This document shows positions 1-12,925 of a stretch of 64,000 bases of DNA, one piece after another. The translations under genes were made by a program, and so were the position numbers. The notes beneath the pieces were generated by a model, which did no database searches, was not told the DNA's origin, and saw only the letters and a list, made by a program, of their open reading frames with translations. Every line of letters begins with the position of its first letter. The first letter of the stretch is position 1. The DNA is from Camarhynchus parvulus (taxonomy: Eukaryota > Chordata > Aves > Passeriformes > Thraupidae): positions 15,660,501 through 15,724,500 of the forward strand of contig NC_044584.1 of the NCBI RefSeq assembly GCF_901933205.1, given 5' to 3'.

Positions 1-611
1 AACAGCATCACAGGAGCAGTGTCAGGTTCTGTGTATCCTGGAGGAGAATCTATTTTGGAGCTGGCAGTGCCAGCAGAGGGGCTGAGGTGAGCAGTGTGTT
101 CCTGCTACTCCTCAGCACAAGCAAAGGAGCACAGGAGGGGCAGAGCTGGCACACAGGGCTCTCAGCAAGGAAGCCTCTTAGAGCAATAATGCCTATGATC
201 TCAAGTCATTACTGCGCCTCACGGCCCCAGCACAGCATTATGTTCTCTATTTGGGATGTCAGTTTTGATCTCCTCACTGTGGAGCAGGAGCTGGACTGGG
301 TTCCTTGCTTCTGCAGCTCTGAAGCACTCAGGGTCTCAAAATAAGCTCCTTGAAATATTTCCTTCAAGGAGCAGTTGGGACCAGATATAATAGGTAGTAT
401 AAATGAAATAGCACACCATGCTGGTAGAATAGCCTGCAGCAGCAGGGTATGATTTAGATGAATAAACACTGCTGTAAGAGTTGTCAAAGCATTAGCTATC
501 AGCTATCTAGCATACTGGTGGCAAACATCTAGAGACAAAAATACGGCATTGAAATAGAATAAAAACTGGGTCATTGATACCAGTTGGCAAAAAAAAGTGT
601 CCATGGGGTAA
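1..611. other. RBFOX1 intron, AT-rich, no recognisable feature
   Basis: This is intronic sequence 3' of the exon in the gene's direction. The two short open frames here, one on each strand, look like chance frames and resemble no protein I know. A run of seven to eight A bases at about 589-597 directly precedes the solo LTR. Confidence 0.6.
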
Positions 612-998
612 TGTTGAGACAGTGTTCACTGGGGTCCGAGGAAGAGGGAAGAGATGAGGATCTGACTCCATGGTTCAGAAGGCTGATTTATTATTTTGTG
701 ATATATATTATATTAAAACTATATTAAAAGAATAGAAGAAAGGATTTCATCAGAAAGCTGGCTAAGAATAGAAAAGAAGGCATTAATAACAAAGGCTTGT
801 GGCTTGGATTCTCCATCTGAGCCAGCTGACTGTGATTGGCCATTAATTAGAAACAAGCACATGAGACCAATCACAGATGCACCTGTTGCATTCCACAGCA
901 GCAGATAATCATTGTTTCCATTTTGTTCCTGAGGCCTCTCAGCTTCTCAGGAGGAAAAATCCTAAGGAAAGGATTTTTCATAAAAGATGCCTGTGACA
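612..998 (-). mobile_element. Solo LTR of a songbird endogenous retrovirus (sense to RBFOX1)
   Basis: Read on the minus strand the block starts TGTCACAGGCAT and ends ...CTCAACA, giving TG...CA ends and a length of about 387 bp, typical of an LTR. Its central part, including a gattggccattaatta stretch and an A/T-rich stretch with TATATAATAT, matches from memory an LTR family very common in passerine genomes (TguLTR-type; the subfamily is not verified). A minus-strand AATAAA lies at 692-687, as expected for the R/U5 side of an LTR. No retroviral coding sequence flanks it, so it is a solo LTR, presumably left by recombination between two LTRs. I do not see a clear target-site duplication, so the exact ends are approximate. 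Confidence 0.8.
687..692 (-). terminator. AATAAA poly(A) signal inside the solo LTR
   Basis: The hexamer AATAAA is read on the minus strand, which is the transcribed-sense strand of RBFOX1. It lies near the 3' end of the LTR. In an intact provirus it would direct 3'-end formation. Whether it works in this intron is not known. Confidence 0.5.
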
Positions 999-1493
999 GA
1001 ATGTGGCTTGCAAGACGGCCACTTGGTGGTGAAGACTCCAGTTCCTTTGCAGGGGGAGCACAATGCCATCCTTTAGAGAAGGAATTGGTGTGGTTTTCTG
1101 CCCTGGAACTGCCAATTAAGAGAGAGGAAGTGAGCCACTCCTTCCCAAGCCACAGGAGACAGCTCCAGGTACCCTATGGAAACCTCTCAGGGAGGGGCAG
1201 AACACTGAGAGGCAGGGCTGAGCTCAGCAGCACCGAGAAGGTCCCAACCTTGGCAGCTTGGACTCCAGGCAAGCTCAGCTCAGGGCTCCCATGAGCCAGC
1301 ACAGCACAGAGAACTCGGGTTTGAACATTTCTGCGAGAGCAGCTGAGGCACACCTGGACACCAAGGGGGATACAGAGCACTGTTTAATGTGGAATAGAAC
1401 TGCATGAAGCAGCTAATGCAGCCCTCACCCCCAGGAGATGGAGAGGTCATGTATGGAATAGTAGGAGAGAAAGAGAAGATGAACCAAGGCAGG
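999..1493. other. Intron with moderately GC-rich stretch, nothing recognised
   Basis: Sequence from about 1010 to 1380 is richer in G+C than its surroundings and carries overlapping short open frames on both strands. None resembles a known protein, and no splice-site pair brackets them convincingly. It could be an old unidentified repeat. Confidence 0.4.
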
Positions 1494-1662
1494 GAAAAAA
1501 ACCAAAAAACAAACAAACAAGAACCAAAACAAAAAAACCAAAACAAAAAACCCACCCCCCAAAAAACCCCAAACAAACAAACAAAAAACCAACCAAACAA
1601 ACAAAAAAACAAACCCAAGAACAAACACACAAAAAACCAAAACAAAAAAAACCCACAAAACC
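1494..1662. repeat. A/C-only low-complexity tract (GT-rich on the gene's sense strand)
   Basis: About 170 bases on the plus strand are composed almost entirely of A and C, with units such as aaac, aaaacc and runs of up to six C. Only a few G and essentially no T occur. The minus strand, which is transcribed in RBFOX1 pre-mRNA, is therefore G/T-rich. This compositional bias removes stop codons and explains the spurious Lys/Asn/Gln-rich and Phe/Leu-rich open frames across it. Confidence 0.9.
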
Positions 1663-4600
1663 GGGCTAGGGAACCGCTTACACTAATAACTTCCATAAAG
1701 GACAAAGCAGGAAAAAGAGCTAGTAAAAACCAGAAACATGCTGCAGAAAACTGTAGTAATAATCTACTCACCTGCAGGTTTAGACAACACACTTAAGCAC
1801 TTTAAATGCTTCCTACTCCCAGCTTTCTCACCAAATTAATAAGTACAACACAGTAATTGGTACGCTAAATCCCCTAAAATATCAGCAAAGGTTGTACATA
1901 TCTCACTTCTCCAAAACAACAAAGTTCAACATGGCAAATAATTTTGCCGTCCACAGCATCATTAAGCCTTAGCCAATCCTCAAATGAAGAGATGGACTCT
2001 GCAACATGACTAAAAAAGGCACAAACCTGGACAAATTAATGCCAAGAAAACATCAAATTTGCAGGCCATTACATCCCAAAGAACATAAAAAACATCTCAA
2101 GGTAAACAGGGCAGATGGAAAAACAGACATAATATCCTATAAATCAATTATTTCCATACAGAAATACCAGTTCAGAGGAATTTTGGTAGTAACCAAGCTA
2201 AAATTTAGTTCTAACAGTGAAGTTGGAGGGAAAATTCCTTATCATCTCCCCAGGCCAGAGACAACCCACACCTCAGCAGTGCATACCTTCTACAGGGCTG
2301 GAACAGCCCTGCATCCCCTAGTGCCATGCTGGCTGCTGATCCTCAACGCTTCAGACATGGATGGATCACTCCTGCAAGTAAACTGCCTTTTCCCTCAAGA
2401 TGTCCCATCCAAACACACAACTTCCCACACAACCTTTCAGCCTTCGAAGCTTGGTGAAGGCTCAGCCCAAAACAGAAGGACTGCACAATGATCTCAGGTT
2501 TTATAGAAAAGTAGAATTAAGTTTAAAGCAGCACATTTTTTATATACACACATAAGCCACAGAGCATTACTGCAACCTCAGCTCTTACCACACCATGATA
2601 GTCACTTCCATTATTAGTGTAACACACTTAGAACAAGAAAGAAACTACTAGAGAAACATTTACTTTACTATTACTTGCTCCCTTAGACATGTCCATCTAA
2701 TGACCTTTTTATTTACAGACACATCTCCTGCTGTCGTCAACAGAAGTTGTGCAGGAAAGCCACAGGCAAAAACTGAACAAGTTTTTCTCAGAATTATTTA
2801 TGTACAATACAATTGCATCTGTATATGTACACAGGTAAAAGCTGATTTCATAAAATGATTGTCTTACTTAAAAATACTTTAATACATATAACTATTTAAT
2901 GTAGCACTCCAAACCACTCTACAAAATCATCAGACATCTCACTTTCAGCATAACTTTGTGACATACTTTTCATAGATCCAACCTTCTAGGAAGAAGCCAT
3001 TTACTATTTCTGTTAATGCCTTAAAACATGCTTGATGCTATGCAACTCCAAAAGTCTACCAGCACTTAAATAACCCACTGCTCATTGATTACTGATTTTG
3101 CACTCAGATGCACTTCCTCCTTACTCAAAGTTAACAAACATATGGATCCAAAACGATGAAACAGAGATGCTAAGAGAAGACTCAAAGTAACTTTTGACAG
3201 TATTTTATTACCTACCAATAATTTCATATTATTTCAGCTAAATCACCCTGTCTTTAATCATTTACTACCCTTTCACTCTGTCCCTCTTCTCCTGTTTCTC
3301 AGCACCACAGTGAGAGTTAGCAATCCCTGCTCATGCAATCTGAGCACCTCTTGTTCCAGCAGTTACCCTGACAGAATACTGTGTTACTCTATTTTATCTA
3401 AACAGATTAAAACTGGTCACTGGGAAAGACACTTTCTACAAGTACAAGAGTGTGTCCAAGAGTACGTGAAGTACTTCTGAACATGAATTGCAAGAGCACT
3501 CTGCACAAAATTGCAAACCTGCAATAAAACTCATTATTGGAATTTTGTTCAGTTTGTGGAAAATGGAGATCCTGGCAGTGGCTCCAGCTGGGCCAGGATC
3601 ACACCTTGGGCTGCAGTTGAGGATTCAAGAGGAGTTGCATAGAATGAATTTATTTTTATTTTTCTCTTTACTGAGTGTTGTCATCCTATTGCAGGGGTTC
3701 CATTCTGTTGTCTCATTATCACAAAAGTTCCATACCTTCTTGGTGTTTCTCACGGGCACCTCCTCAGAGCACTAACTCTCTCCTCTTCCCAAAGCAGCCA
3801 ACTGACTCCAGTTCCCTTCTCACCCAGCCACCCCACTCTTCTATAGCACTCTTCTTCTCATTGCTTACAGCTGTGGCCTGTTTAAATCAGGCCTGTTCCT
3901 AATCTTTGATAATTGACCCAGCTGCAACTCCTTAGGGGTAAGATTACTTTCTACACTATCTTTAGTTTCTTGTATTCTATCCCCCTACAACTGGGGTTTA
4001 GGCGGCACTAGACCCAGTGTGAGCTCCAGCTTCAGTGCATGATTCTTTCAGACAAGAAGAAAGAACCTGGGACACTCAGAAACAGCCTGGGATGTATCTC
4101 ACCTCAGCATGGATTATTGGTCCTTCATGGAAGAGATCATTAAGTCACTTCTGGTAGTAATTCTACAGTTTAGACAATTGCCCTACAGTTTTTTAGATTT
4201 ACATTGCAAAATTTTAAGATTTATTTTTAATGCTATATCCAGCTTCAAATATACCTAAATCTGTGAGTGAGAAAATTCAGAAGCTGGTCTTGCCTCCAAC
4301 AGCTTGTCCTTAATCACAACAGCATTCTTTTGTGAATGATTGGCCAGTTCATTATTGTTCTTTCAAATGCACGTCATAAACAGCTTGCTGAAATGAAACT
4401 AAATAAAACCATTGGGACCTACCAAACAAATGCCACTATGTCCCCACACCAATTCCACCTAAAACTCCTCAACTGGAAATCAACTATTCTCAAAGCTAGC
4501 AGAAATTAGAAAAAAACATATTTTTTCTCCTCTGACAATAAAGACCACATGTAGGTACAATGTTGACACAGTGCTGTTGAAGCTCTCTTTCATAATAAAA

Positions 4601-5555
4601 ACTTATATTATTAAACCTACAGAGTAAACAGCTGGACCCTCATAATATTACAAAGTCCATGTTAAATCTGCCTGGGATCCATCTACATATATCTATTTAT
4701 AAAGTCTCCACAGTTTGCCAAGAGCAATGGCTAATGACAGCCAGCATAACAGATTTTAAACTTAGGCACCTGTAATTAAACTGTGCAAGCAATATTTGTC
4801 TGTACATTTGTAAACCTGACTGGTGCACAATGTGTTAAATGTCAGTGCAGATCCATAGATGAGCACACTTAGAAACTTGCCTTTTCATTGCACTGCTCTT
4901 GAGGGAGAGCATCCACAGCTTTCAATATAGCATTACAATTTGGAAAAAAAAATATCTTGTTAAAAACCAAACCATACTAAAACTTTCTCAAGCAGACTCT
5001 AAAGTTAAAAGGAAAGAAATCGAATTCTTTATAAACAGCATGAGAGCTACTTCAAAATGTTCCGTCCATTCCTCTATAAGAAAGGAAACCAGAATGCAAG
5101 GAAAGGATCCACAATAAAGAGAGCAAATAACTATACCATATTCCCTGACTATAACAGGCTAGTGGAATTGAAGTGTTATCCTGCAGAGAATGGAAATTCA
5201 CTCCAAGGGGAAACAGAAGGGAAAAGGTGTCTGACAGGTATACAAGTTGGATACTAGGAAGGCAAAAAGCAAGTGAGAGCAGATAGCAAAGGACACAAAA
5301 CCAAATAACAATAAAGCCTATTTGCATATCAGAAGCAGGGAATCATTGGATTTGCTAGAGCTGGGATTGAATAGAGCACTTGAAGAAGATAAGGGCATTG
5401 CAGACAATCCAAACTATGTCTTTTCACCAGCCTTTGCTATGGAAAATGTTGGGAAAACACATCCCTGACTTCTCTGATAAAGTGAGTGACATTTCTTCAA
5501 ACTGAAAAATCAAAACGGGGTGAGGAAACACAATCAATTGAAAGCAATAAATGAT
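1663..5555. other. AT-rich RBFOX1 intron, no gene seen
   Basis: This stretch is AT-rich unique-looking sequence with short chance open frames, the longest about 160 codons at 2006-2491 on the plus strand, with no recognisable domain. No tRNA, rRNA, CR1 3' end or splice-bracketed exon was found. In particular, the RRM-encoding RBFOX1 exons that should follow in the minus direction are not present. Confidence 0.6.
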
Positions 5556-5630
5556 GAGGGATGAGCTCCTGTCCCACTCCCATCGACGGGTCTTTTACCA
5601 TTGATTTTAGCACTGTCAGGATTTCACTTC
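5556..5630. repeat. Possible fragment of an ancient sauropsid interspersed repeat
   Basis: The sequence contains ccattgattttagc followed by gtcaggatttcac, preceded by tcccatcgacgggtc. This resembles a degraded form of a self-complementary motif (cccattgacttcaatggg ... aggatttcac) that I remember as widespread in bird and reptile genomes. The family name is not known to me, and the match is by eye only. Confidence 0.35.
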
Positions 5631-7512
<1,882 letters not shown>

Positions 7513-10500
7513 ATAAAATAAGCGAAGGTCCTGCACCCATAACGCAGAGAGCATCCTGGCCTCAAAAGGGCACAGTGGCTGCTTCTTGAGGAGGATACTT
7601 CTTATCTGCATTAAATGCATTCTGCTAACCCTATTAAATATTATTATAATTAGACAAACAAATCTACTGCTCGCTGGATAATTGTAGACTGGTCTTTAGG
7701 CAGGAAAGGTCAGTGAAATCTGCCTGCGCTAATGGTGCCTCAACTCAGACAAGGACGAGGGACAAAGCCAGTCCATTCCAAAGGTTCCTGAGCACAACTG
7801 CCAGCACAGAGCTGGGGTAAGCTCAGCCCCCAGCTGTGATCCCTCTGACTGACCATTTACAGAACACAATATAGGTTGTGCACAATTTGGATGCATACTG
7901 TTAACAAACACTAAAAACACTTATGTGCAATAATACCCTGAGATATTCAGAATACTTTGAGATACCTTTCACTGAGCCATGCCACAAATGCAAAATAGTA
8001 ATGAGATCCAGTCAAAATATTAAGTATTTGAATCTACAAGTGCATCAGTTCAAAGCCTTAAATAACATTAAATAATAATTCTATGTCAAGAGAAATAGAT
8101 TTAAGAACTTTAAAGGTTTTACATTTGAAGACAGCAGTATCTAATTTCCATATCACAATTAGCCTATAGCATTCATAACACTAGCCTCATGCCTTTATAG
8201 AGAGATCCATATTTCCATTTGATATAATAAAGAATAGCCAAGCCTGTTAATTCATCAATTATAAAACTTCTGACTAAATGTTTTCCCCACACAAAAAAAG
8301 CAATAATTCTAGAACAGGAAATGTACACTACAATCTTTCTGAACCTATATAAAAAATGTCCAGAATGAGATTTTGCCTGAGACAGAGGCCATTAGTGCAG
8401 GGACTACCCCAATCTCAGATAAACTAATTTAAAATAAAATTATCCCACTAATAAGCAAGAAAAATTAAAACCCACAGTCAAAATTTAATTACTAATTTCC
8501 AACTACTCCATCATTCTCCCACCAATGCATGTATAAGCACCTGCCCAAGACTATTGCAGGGATTTTATTCCTACTCATCACTCCTTGATTTCCCAATTGA
8601 AAATAGGGTGGATGAATAAAAGACATTCTTCTGCACTTTGTACTTAAGGGCATTTACAGCCAATTTCAGCTAATTCAGACATCAGCTCTCTGACCTGAAC
8701 TCATCCTAAACTCAAGAGCTTTTAAGAATTCACACAGGAGTTAAGTCTTGGTACTTGACAGGTTAAAACAGAAAACCGAATTTTCCTTTGTAAGAGGCAC
8801 TCTATGTGTCTGAAAAAATTAGAACTATATTAGCAATCAAACCCTCTCTAATTTTAATCCCATCTTTGCTGATGGTTTAATGTATGGCATTGAGCAAGTG
8901 GTTTCCATTGTTCCATTTATCCATCTTTAGGAAATCAGTGTCATTTACTGACTTCATAGGGTTAAGTCACTAAGATTTGTTTGTATATCTCCAGTTTAGC
9001 AAGGTTAATGCTGTACTGAAACTGGTCCTGTTGAATTTCTGTGGAGGTTAAAACCCCTTGTAAATGTGTAGTTTTACCCTCTAATATTAAAATAGTCAAG
9101 CTCCTTTCTTATTTCTTTTACCTAATATTTTCACTATTAAAAAAAAAAATTTAAATCCAGATGAAGCAAAACCCAGGAATGACTGGATTACACCAGAGAC
9201 ATTCATTAAATGTTAAAGAAGTACTTTTAAAACTTGTGTGGGAGGCAGCCAACCTTAAATTTTTTAATCAGCTGTTTCAGGAGGGACTTGAGCAAGGGGT
9301 AAGAAGGAACAAAAGCAAACCCAGATTCTGCCTCTATAAGCATTTTCACTGTGCTGGTTTTGAAGCACAGGAGCTGGTTAGTGCTGGTCCTTAAGCTATT
9401 CCTTCCTGTCAGATGCTGAACACGACACCAGAGCCAGCAGCTGTTAAAAAAGAGCAGCAATGGCATCAGAGGGACCAAGGGGTGATGTCCAGGTGCTTTC
9501 ATCTAAAGGGTTTTGTGCCACCTCCAGCCCTAAACCAGATGTTGCCGAGACCCCCACTGTTTCTCATTAACCTTGACAGCAGTTCCATGAGGACCCTAAT
9601 TAATATTCAAAGCATCCACACCTAGTGCTAATTACAGCTCATATTTAATTAAGAGGGTTGAACTTTTCCATTATTTTTACCGGCAACTCCAAACTTTTTA
9701 GATTTATCACAAAATGGCAAATTGTGCAGGCAATTTCAGAACCTCCACAATGCTGAGACTTCTACCTCTTTCATTAGACTTGTTCAGCTGAGGTCTGGCT
9801 CATTTATTAATAAATAAGACCTCATTAATAAGTAAACAACAAAGGGTCAGGGATTTTTTTTTTACTAACTTGTACATATTCAGAGATTTACAGCCTTGCC
9901 ATTGAAGAAACCAACCCCACTATGCTTACAGCAGAAAACTGACCAACAAGATTATTAGTGCAGGCTCTGCAGGTTCATTTAGTTGTTGGAAGACAGGGGA
10001 CTTGAAAGAAATTCAACTTGCACATGCTACTGCAGGCCCTAAGTTTAAAATGATAGTGACAATAAATCTGAAATGTTCATCCCTTAAAATAAGTGACTAC
10101 TGAAGCCTTTCCTAACTTTTAAAATTAGAGTGAATTTATTTTTCATAATTAATTCAACAGACAAGGTATTACAATGTAATATAAAACATGTGTGCTTAAA
10201 CAAGTTCTTTACTATTTACTTGGCTAATAATAGCCAAAGCCAATTGTTCAAAATACTAATTCCTGTCAAGAACAATGAAGTGTCAGCTATCACACATTTG
10301 TGCCTACATGTGGTTGATGGAAACCCCAGACTACACATGAGATACACTTGAATAGATTTTTAAGGAGCCAAAAATTCTTTAAGCAGAATCGCCTAAAATG
10401 TTCCTTTATCATGCTCTTTAAAATACAGTGAACTGAAATGAATAAAAGAAATAATAATTTCTAATGCATTAAGTTGAAAATATTAAATAACTCTAAAAGC

Positions 10501-11476
10501 AAGAGAAACTATTGACCCTAAATTAGCCTATGAACTCAGGTATTAGGGTAATTTCAAAGCTGTGTAGGACAGTACACAGGCATGGCTTAACCCCACCCAG
10601 GCAGGAGAGACTGAACAGAAGTTTCCCTTTAGACTCAGTTCCAAGTATCTTTAAGATTAAATGACCCCTTAATGCTCACTTTGTGCATGGTTTTTTTAAA
10701 AAAGTGGTTGTTGGCAAGAGCAAGGAGAACAAAGGATGGCAGACAGTCAGGCTCTGCTAAATGTTCTGGCCCGAGTCTTAATGAAAACCACATTTCAACT
10801 GAAAAATATGCTTTACGTGGCAGTGTATAAAATCAAATTTATTGCTTTCTGGTTAAACGTTGAACTCTAAAGAACCAAAAATAAAGGATTCTGACAATGT
10901 AGGTAAGTGAAGGTTCTCCTATTTCATCCATATTATCCCATTTGAAGAAAAGCTTAGAATTTAAACTGCTCCTACTATCTCAGATGACTTTTCAGCATCT
11001 CCTCCTCTGAAAAGATTTCGTAATTAAGAAACGTATAAAAAGTGTCAAAACATAACAAGGCAAGCATGTTATGTTTGTACACAAAGAAGAGAGCACAGAA
11101 AACATTTCTTAGGCAGTGTTTCTTTTTCTTAAAAGCACATTTGCAGCATAAAAATGTATTCAATGAAAACCTTTCTGCTTGCCTGCGTTTTGAAGTCGAA
11201 CTCACAGTTTATTGTTTGTTTTGCTCTATTTTCCGTTTGGTGCATTTTGTTTCTTTGGCAAGAGATATTTCACATTTAGAGAAAGCCTCCTGTACTGTAG
11301 TTAAATGAGCCAAACTGCATCGTATCCTTAGGGGACAGAAACAAAGGAGAAAAAAATGCAACATTTCTCTGCAAACCTGCTGGTTCTAAGGGCTCTGTTA
11401 CATCTACCAAAAACATGATTCCCCATAGCTTGCCCTCCTTCAGATTTAAGCATCAAAACACGGCTTAGAAGCCTTG
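7513..11476. other. Proximal upstream RBFOX1 intron, no gene seen
   Basis: AT-rich sequence with only short chance open frames. No CR1 or LTR was recognised. A run of nine to ten A occurs near 9139-9149 and a run of T near 9855-9864. Two minus-strand GCATG cores at 7982-7978 and 8192-8188 are at about chance density. Confidence 0.55.
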
Positions 11477-11747
11477 CATGCAGTGGTGCAGCTGCCTAAA
11501 AGAACAGCCCTGGCTTGACTAAAAACCAAGAGTTTCAAGTGAAAATAAAAGTGAAAATAAAAGTGAAAATAACAGTGCAAATACCTGCTGTACCATGGTG
11601 CTGCCTCTATTCTCCGTAAACTTAGCAGCTGCTCTGCTCCCAGGCCATGCAGCATCGGCCCAAGAGGAGCATCAGTGCTGGCTGGGGGCGTGTGAGCAGT
11701 GCAGGGGTGAGGGAGCTGGGGGTGCTCAGGGAGGGGGAGCCCATGCA
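11477..11747 (-). promoter_or_regulatory. Cluster of three TGCATG (RBFOX-binding type) hexamers on the sense strand
   Basis: CATGCA on the plus strand, that is TGCATG on the RBFOX1 sense strand, occurs at 11477-11482, 11646-11651 and 11742-11747. UGCAUG is the established high-affinity RBFOX motif. A given hexamer is expected about once per 4 kb, so three in 271 nt is a local excess. The site is about 4.0-4.3 kb upstream of the coding exon. Function is inferred only. Confidence 0.45.
11539..11574. repeat. Three 12-bp units gtgaaaataaaa
   Basis: Units lie at 11539-11550, 11551-11562 and 11563-11574; the third ends aaca instead of aaaa. Because 12 is a multiple of 3, this adds a HFYFHFYF-like stretch to the spurious minus-strand frame. 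Confidence 0.9.
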
Positions 11748-11759
11748 GGGCTCTCCGAC

Positions 11760-12925
11760 ACCCCAGTGCTCCCAAACCCGACCCAGTGGGGCCTCGCCCT
11801 TCTCCCCACATCCCAGTGCTCCCAAACCCCTGACCCAGATGGGGCTCTCTCCCCTTCTCCCCCACATCCCAGTGCTCCCAAACCCTGATCCAGATGGGGC
11901 TCTCTCTCCTCTCCCCCCACATCCCAGTGCTCCCAAACCCTGATCCAGATGGGGCTCTCTCTCCTCTCTCCCCACATCCCAGTGCTCCCAAACCCTGATC
12001 CAGATGGGGCTCTCTGCCCTTCTCCCCACATCCCAGTGTCCCAAACCCTGATCCAGACGGGGCTCTCTCCTCCCTCCCCACATCCCAGTGCTCCCAAACC
12101 CTGATCCATTTTGGTTTTTTTTTTTTTTTTCCCACATCCCAGTGCTCCCAAACCCTGACCCAGATGGGGCTCTCTGCCCTTCTCCCCATCCCAGATGACC
12201 CAAGGGGGCTCTCTTTCCCCCACATCCCAGTGCTCCCAAACCTACCCAGATGGGGCTCTCTGCCCTCCCACATCCCATGCCCCAAACCCGTCAGATGTCC
12301 GTCCCAAACCCTGATCCAGATGGGGCTCTCTGCCCTTCTCCCCACATCCCAGTGCTCCCAAACCCTGATCCAGATGGGGCTCTCTGCCCTTCTCCCCACA
12401 TCCCAGTGCTCCCAAACCCTGATCCAGATGGGGCTCTCTCTCCTCTCTCCCCACATCCCAGTGCTCCCAAACCCTGATCCAGATGGGGCTCTCTCTCCTC
12501 TCTCCCCACATCCCAGTGCTCCCAAACCCTGACCCAGATGGGGCTCTCTGCCCTTCTCCCCACATCCCAGTGCTCCCAAACCCTGACCCAGATGGGGCTC
12601 TCTCTTTCCCCACATCCCAGTGCTCCCAAACCCTACCCAGATGGGGCTCTCTCCACATCCCAGTGCTCCCAAACCCTGATCCAGATGGGGCTCTCTTTCC
12701 CCCACATCCCAGTGCTCCCAAACCCTGATCCAGATGGGGCTCTCCTCCATCCGACAGGCTCTCCTCTCTCCCCACATCCCAGTGCTCCCAAACCCTGATC
12801 CAGACGGGGCTCTCTGCCCTTCTCCCCACATCCCAGTGCTCCCAAACCCTGATCCAGACGGGGCTCTCTGCCCTCCCTCCTGACATCCCCGTGTTCCCAA
12901 ACCCTGACCCAGACGGGGCTCCTGC
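11760..12925. repeat. GC-rich minisatellite, unit about 54 bp, roughly 22 units
   Basis: The plus-strand unit runs cccacatcccagtgctccc, then aaaccctgatccagatgg, then ggctctctgcccttctc, about 54 bp with unit lengths varying from about 40 to 60 through small indels in the tcttctcc part. I count about 22 units from 11762 to 12884, some truncated, for example at 12274-12302. One unit (about 12110-12132) has its centre replaced by a T run. On the minus strand each complete unit has GGG-TTT-GGG, six bases, GGG-ATGT-GGGG, which fits the G3+N1-7 quadruplex pattern. The 498-codon minus-strand open frame (12942-11446) and its relatives are products of a unit length near a multiple of 3 and a stop-free unit, not genes. 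Confidence 0.95.

Noticed and set aside
1280..1796. Hydrophobic Phe/Leu/Val/Gly-rich minus-strand frames that look like membrane proteins
   Set aside because: They are translations of the G/T-only tract opposite the A/C-rich DNA, where composition alone removes stops.
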